64,000 bases of DNA from positions 17,356-81,355 of the forward strand of contig NZ_WOWP01000057.1 in the NCBI RefSeq assembly GCF_009741375.1. The letters are read 5' to 3'. Position 1 is the stretch's first letter, and each line of letters begins with the position of its first letter. Position numbers and translations under genes: made by a program. The notes under the pieces were generated by a model. The model searched no databases, was not told the origin of the DNA, and worked only from the letters and a program-made list of their open reading frames with translations. This DNA is from Flavobacterium rakeshii. Its GTDB lineage: Bacteria; Bacteroidota; Bacteroidia; Flavobacteriales; Flavobacteriaceae. Positions 60,258-64,000 of the stretch are shown one piece after another.

Positions 60258-62606
60258 CTAAAAATTTAATATTTCGTGAATTAAACCATCGCTTTGTTTT
60301 TCCAGTGCTAAAATATCGGCTGTTACTTCTTCTAACGAACGTAATGCCTTATGCTGGTAGAAGTATTTATTAAACGAGATTTCGTAGCCTATCTTGGTAG
60401 CCTCCAGGTTAATCCAGGCTTCGGCTACATGGGGTTGTACTTCTTTCAAGAAATACTCATAAATGTTTTCTTTAAGCGGTACGTTTTCAGTATCGCGTAA
60501 ATCGCTGTCGGTTTCATAAGTAACAAATTCACCTTTTTTAGCTGTTGGGTAATAGCCATAATTCGGCAGGTCTTCAACAGCACAGTCTAATTGGTAAAGC
60601 AATTGATCAAGCTTTTCACCCGATAATTTTACGGTGGTTTTTATTACTTTCTCGGCTGTTTCATCGTACCAGCTAACAGTGTTTAAGATTTGGTTTTTCT
60701 CTGTAGCACTTAGTTTTATTTTTTCTTTCTTTAAAACGTCGTCAACCTCAGTTTTAAATATATTAAAATCATTGTATTTTTGGTTTCCCAGCTTATTAAG
60801 CAATATGGTCGCCGTTTCTAATATAGCTAATTGTTTTGTCCAGGTTTCTTTCTTTAAAAGCGTTTCCTCCTGCTTTTTATTCAAATCGAAACCTTCTTTT
60901 TCAGCCCAGTCTAAAATTTCTTTTTTGTAAGCTCTTAAATCCTCATATACTTTCTTAGCATAGTTAGCGTATACTTGCTGCATTACACCTTTCAAGCTTT
61001 TATCAAAACGCAAATCGGCAATTCGTTCCGCTGTAAATTGGGCTTTTAAACGTTTCGGTCGTTCTATAGTAACTTTGTAATACCCAAAATCGGCATTATC
61101 AAATACTTTTGAGGCGATACTATCTTCGGTAGTTCTTTCTACCGCAGCCAACTCGGTGTAATTTTTAACAATGTCGGTAATATGTTCGGGTGCTAACTCA
61201 CAGTTTTTGTTTCCTAAGTTCTTGCGCAGTTTGCGGTACATTTGTCCGGCATCAATCAATTGTACTTTACCTTTACGGTTAGCAGCTTTGTTGTTGGATA
61301 AAATCCAGATATAGGTGGTAATGCCGGTATTGTAAAACAAGTTGTTTGGCAACTGTACAATGGCTTCTAACCAATCGTTTTCAATAATATGACGACGGAT
61401 GTTGCTTTCGCCACCGCCTGCATCTCCTGTAAATAATGAACTTCCGTTATGAACGGAAGCTATACGCGAACCCAGGTTATTTTTTGAAAGGGGTTTCATT
61501 TTGTTTACCATTTCCATTAGGAATAGCAACTGCCCATCCGAAGATCGAGGGGTAGCGTCGGCATCTTCCTCAACGCCCCAATAATTTTTTAAACGGATTT
61601 TGAAACGAGAGTCAATAACCTCTTTTCCGTCTTTAATATATTTCTGTTCACTTGCCCATGATTTACCATAAGGCGGATTAGACAACATAAAATCGAAATA
61701 CTGCCCGGCAAATTCATCGGTCGATAAAGTAGAGCCTACGCGGATGTTCTCAGGATTATTACCTTTAATCATCATATCTGATTTACAGATAGCATAGGTT
61801 TCATCGTTAATCTCCTTTCCAAACAAATATACATCAGAATTAACGGCCTTAATTTCTCCATCGGGATCTACAATGAAGTTTTGCGACTCGGTTAACATAC
61901 CACCACTACCGCAGGCCGGGTCATAAATAGTCATAACCGGCGGTAAATTGTTTTTTATCGGATCGAAAATAATGTGCGTCATCAAGTCGATTACCTCGCG
62001 TGGGGTAAAGTGCTCCCCGGCTTCTTCATTGTTTTCTTCGTTGAATTTACGTATCAATTCTTCGAAAACATATCCCATCCCTAAGTTGGTTAGCGCCGGG
62101 AGCTTTTTACCGTTTGAATCGAATTTTTCAAAAGGCGTAAGGTTAATATCGGGAGAAGTAAATTTGCCCAGAACATCATATAAAACATCTTTCCCTGCCA
62201 TATGGCGGATTTGAGACTTTAAATTAAACTTCTCAATGATTTCCTTCACATTAAAACTAAACCCACTCAGGTAGTCTTCAAAATTAGCCAATAACAGCTG
62301 CTGGCTATTGGTGGTGGTATTGTGTAATCTTTGTAAAGTCCACTCGCTGGTATTGTAAAACACATAACCGGTTACATCGGTAAAGCCTTTGTCATCCCAT
62401 TCGGTAAATCCAGCTTCATCGCGTTGGAAAGCTAACTCTTCCAGAACAGCTTCTTTAGTAGGTTCAAGTAAGGCATCTAAGCGGCGCAATACAACCATTG
62501 GTAAAATAACATCGCGGTACTTGCCACGAACGTAAACATCTCTAAGGCAGTCGTCTGCAATAGACCAAATAAAAGAAACTAATTTATTGTGTACGGTATG
62601 ATCCAT
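60258..62606 (-). CDS. hsdM: Type I restriction enzyme, M (N6-adenine methyltransferase) subunit
   Basis: 782 residues, longer than typical HsdM (about 500) because of a C-terminal extension from about residue 540 that is helical and may help assembly. SAM motif I is YDPACGSGGMLTES (about residue 229) and the catalytic motif SNPPYGKSW (about residue 309) is the NPPY of N6-adenine methyltransferases. The HsdM_N opening MDHTVHNKLVSFIWSIADDCLRDVYVRGKYRDVILP is typical. It is the first gene of the operon with a -7 box at 62633-62640. Confidence 0.94.
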   Translation of the reverse strand: MDHTVHNKLVSFIWSIADDCLRDVYVRGKYRDVILPMVVLRRLDALLEPTKEAVLEELAFQRDEAGFTEWDDKGFTDVTGYVFYNTSEWTLQRLHNTTTNSQQLLLANFEDYLSGFSFNVKEIIEKFNLKSQIRHMAGKDVLYDVLGKFTSPDINLTPFEKFDSNGKKLPALTNLGMGYVFEELIRKFNEENNEEAGEHFTPREVIDLMTHIIFDPIKNNLPPVMTIYDPACGSGGMLTESQNFIVDPDGEIKAVNSDVYLFGKEINDETYAICKSDMMIKGNNPENIRVGSTLSTDEFAGQYFDFMLSNPPYGKSWASEQKYIKDGKEVIDSRFKIRLKNYWGVEEDADATPRSSDGQLLFLMEMVNKMKPLSKNNLGSRIASVHNGSSLFTGDAGGGESNIRRHIIENDWLEAIVQLPNNLFYNTGITTYIWILSNNKAANRKGKVQLIDAGQMYRKLRKNLGNKNCELAPEHITDIVKNYTELAAVERTTEDSIASKVFDNADFGYYKVTIERPKRLKAQFTAERIADLRFDKSLKGVMQQVYANYAKKVYEDLRAYKKEILDWAEKEGFDLNKKQEETLLKKETWTKQLAILETATILLNKLGNQKYNDFNIFKTEVDDVLKKEKIKLSATEKNQILNTVSWYDETAEKVIKTTVKLSGEKLDQLLYQLDCAVEDLPNYGYYPTAKKGEFVTYETDSDLRDTENVPLKENIYEYFLKEVQPHVAEAWINLEATKIGYEISFNKYFYQHKALRSLEEVTADILALEKQSDGLIHEILNF

Positions 62607-62632
62607 TATTATATAATAATCTGTTGAAATCC

Positions 62633-62640
62633 CAAATATA
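62633..62640 (-). promoter_or_regulatory. -7 box for the type I restriction operon
   Basis: On the minus strand TATATTTG matches TAnnTTTG, 26 bases before the hsdM ATG. No other plausible promoter is seen in the 120 bases before hsdM. Confidence 0.5.
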
Positions 62641-62761
62641 AGGTTTTACGATCGATCATATGTAAAAGATTTAGCAGTCAAGAGGGTTTACTAATTATCA
62701 AGTTTTAAAAATTATTCGTGGGAAAATTAATTCCTTCTGAATAATGAAATTCACTGAATTA

Positions 62762-63445
62762 TCATCTTAAATCCTTTTTCTTTCTTCGCCTTTTAAACTC
62801 TTTAGGAACACACTGATAATCATTTTCCGATTTCATCAATAAATCAATAAACTTAGGCAGTTCATTAAATTGAAATTTGTCTTTATACTCTTGGAGTACT
62901 TCTATAAGTTCTTGTCTTGAAATAGCAACTTTCTCGTCTTCAGCAGTCTTTTTATCTTGATTAGCATTGCACCTACCCTGCAATCCCTTCGCGCTATACT
63001 CCTTCCCAACACTGCTTCCATTAAAGACACTCTTTGTTTTATGATCAACAAAAGTCACACCATATATCAGCCCTACCTCATTCTGTCGAAGAACTGTATC
63101 AATCCCTTCCTTTTGTAGTTGCTTTATAAGCTGAGGTAGGATGATAATATTGTTCTTTAGGAAAACTGTGTCAATTACATTTTTGATCCTGGACTTATCC
63201 GACTGCCGTTTGATTTCATTAACTGCAAATTTCTTCTCCAGGCTCTTCATTGTTGGCTTGTCATAAAACCTGCTTGCCTTTATGGGAACACCCACACGAT
63301 TTCCTTTTTCATCGAGTGTATGGTATAATAATCCGTTATGTTTCGCAACCCTTGAATTTTCTTTTCCTTTATCCGCTTCAATATTGTAAAGTTTCAGCAC
63401 GGCATTCAGTTCCGCAAGGCTTGTATACTTGTAATTTTTCACCAC
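62762..63445 (-). pseudogene. Relaxase (MobB-type) C-terminal remnant
   Basis: The 227 codons from a GTG at 63445 read NYKYTSLAELNAVLKLYNIEA, LLYHTLDEKGNRVGVPIKASRFYDKP, DTVLRQNEVGLIYGVTFVDHKTKSVFNGSSVGKEYSAKGLQ. This is the C-terminal half of Bacteroidetes MobB-type relaxases. The N-terminal catalytic half (HUH or equivalent motifs) is missing. The same frame stays open upstream to 63529 (ARVQYSKIETKKAIENVLNFVV), ending at a TGA at 63530-63532, and these codons overlap the 3' end of mobA in another frame. So a deletion has removed the N-terminal part and joined the rest to mobA. Confidence 0.7.
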
Positions 63446-63450
63446 AAAAT

Positions 63451-63837
63451 TTAGAACATTTTCAATTGCTTTTTTTGTTTCAATTTTACTATACTGGACT
63501 CTTGCGGAAACATTGCTTTCTTCTGGTTCTCAAAAAGTAAAAGCAATCCCTTTATTTCGGTGGCTTGTGAAGTCGCATTTACTCTTCTTACCAGCTGGTT
63601 AAAGTTACTGCCGATAGCATTCAGTTCACGGTTCAGATAGCTCATTTGAATAATGGCTTCATCGGTTGAAGTATTTCTTGTGATTGTAGTAATCGGTTTG
63701 CTGAAAAGGCAATACCTTACATACTCGCTTACACTGCGGCAGGTCGTGTTTTTGCAGCGGCTTTCAAGTGTGGTGAATTCCTTTTCGGTAAGGCGCACAT
63801 GGATACGCCTCTTGCGGTTGTTGTTTTCAGTCTCCAT
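63451..63837 (-). CDS. mobA: MobA-type relaxosome accessory protein (possibly with altered C-terminus)
   Basis: 128 residues. The N-terminal half is a ribbon-helix-helix-like DNA-binding domain (RIHVRLTEKEFTTLESRCKNTTCRSVSEYVRYCLF), then the LNAIGSNFNQLVRRVNA motif typical of MobC/MobA mobilization accessory proteins, which nick-site proteins load onto oriT. The last 26 or so residues (from about FPQES to KMF) are encoded by DNA that in another frame is relaxase sequence, so the natural C-terminus was probably replaced. Part of the mobilization module of the element. Confidence 0.8.
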   Translation of the reverse strand: METENNNRKRRIHVRLTEKEFTTLESRCKNTTCRSVSEYVRYCLFSKPITTITRNTSTDEAIIQMSYLNRELNAIGSNFNQLVRRVNATSQATEIKGLLLLFENQKKAMFPQESSIVKLKQKKQLKMF

Positions 63838-63911
63838 AATATCCTCTTCATTGGTTCAACAGCTTTAAAGCATAGCAGTGTCCCCCCGCCCCCGAGTTCC
63901 GAGGAATGGGC

Positions 63912-63948
63912 GGCAAGATGCCGTTGTCCGACAACGGGACATCTTGCC
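63912..63948. other. GC-rich inverted repeat, candidate oriT
   Basis: Arms GGCAAGATG + CCGTTGT (63912-63927) and ACAACGG + CATCTTGCC (63931-63948), complementary apart from two extra bases. It lies about 75 bases upstream of mobA in a stretch that is far richer in GC than the rest of the window. Mobilization modules usually have oriT just upstream of mobA. The actual nick site cannot be told by eye. Confidence 0.5.
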
Positions 63949-64000
63949 ATTGCCGCAGACAAGGCAATCGACCGCAGCCTTTTCTATGCTTTACGCTAAT

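Larger units (their letters stand above)
43385..64000. mobile_element. Integrated mobilizable element carrying defence cargo, right end outside the window
   Basis: The left boundary is the tRNA 3' fragment. Inside, nearly all genes are on the minus strand and none is a conserved flavobacterial housekeeping gene. Cargo includes an unknown five-gene membrane operon, a LytTR two-component pair, a nuclease-like gene and a type I restriction operon. The right part has mobA, a truncated relaxase and a GC-rich inverted repeat. No integrase is seen, so it must lie beyond the right edge or be lost. The relaxase is incomplete, so self-transfer is unlikely unless helped in trans. Confidence 0.65.

Noticed and set aside
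63729..63962. Minus-strand 77-codon ORF overlapping mobA
   Set aside because: It covers the start of mobA in another frame and the GC-rich inverted repeat; an open frame is expected by chance in GC-rich DNA.
63799..63999. Plus-strand ORF at the right end
   Set aside because: Opposite mobA and the candidate oriT; no recognisable motif and cut by the window edge.
1..64000. CRISPR arrays
   Set aside because: No series of regularly spaced identical repeats was seen; the only multiple short repeats are the GTAAC boxes at 38626-38673.

Overview
The window is about 64 kb of low-GC DNA with the marks of a Bacteroidetes, most likely a Flavobacteriaceae (Flavobacterium-like) chromosome. The marks are the PorX response regulator, Rho with a long disordered insert, DUF4293/DUF6452/DUF6048-type proteins, many SCxxx-type lipoproteins, and promoters of the TAnnTTTG type instead of Shine-Dalgarno-rich leaders. 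Identifications come from reading motifs and family resemblance; no database search was run.

Positions 1-43,380 are ordinary chromosome. In order they hold: a polyphosphate operon (sixA-ppk1-ppx) running into a macro-domain gene cut by the left edge; pdxH; a pyrR-pyrB/STAS-like/rnz cluster; rho and a divergent DUF4293 gene; lpd; an OmpW-type porin; a type-B carboxylesterase; an Lrp regulator divergent from a Cys/Met-type PLP lyase; a DPP4-like peptidase; a PadR-controlled membrane cassette; a cysteine desulfurase; a Smr-domain protein; ornithine aminotransferase; DinB, YafY/WYL, OsmC and DUF1697 genes; rlmD; DUF6452/DUF6048 genes; porX-tsaE-ald; a TauE/SafE exporter; an unusual RluA-type pseudouridine synthase; an SDR/HxlR divergent pair; a DUF5597-type glycosidase; two tandemly duplicated lipoproteins; and a probable small structured RNA.

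From about 43,385 to the right edge the DNA looks like an integrated mobile element whose far end is outside the window. It begins at a 3'-terminal fragment of a minus-strand tRNA gene (acceptor arm, T-loop and half T-stem only), the usual scar of integration into a tRNA 3' end. Almost all genes then run on the minus strand. They are: a compact five-gene operon of unknown function (zinc-ribbon protein, glycine-zipper membrane peptide, coiled-coil protein, TPR/TM2-like lipoprotein, second coiled-coil protein); a LytTR regulator with a propeller-type histidine kinase; an orphan PD-(D/E)XK nuclease-like gene; and a complete type I restriction-modification operon (hsdM-hsdS-X-hsdR) with an extra 1480-residue protein X between hsdS and hsdR. 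Protein X has an N-terminal sacsin/GHKL-type ATPase site and a C-terminal DUF3883-like PD-(D/E)XK site. At the right end is a decayed mobilization module: mobA, a relaxase lacking its N-terminal catalytic part, and a GC-rich inverted repeat that may be oriT.

The most interesting candidates for undescribed biology are the ATPase-nuclease built into the type I operon and the five-gene membrane operon, both carried as cargo on the same element.
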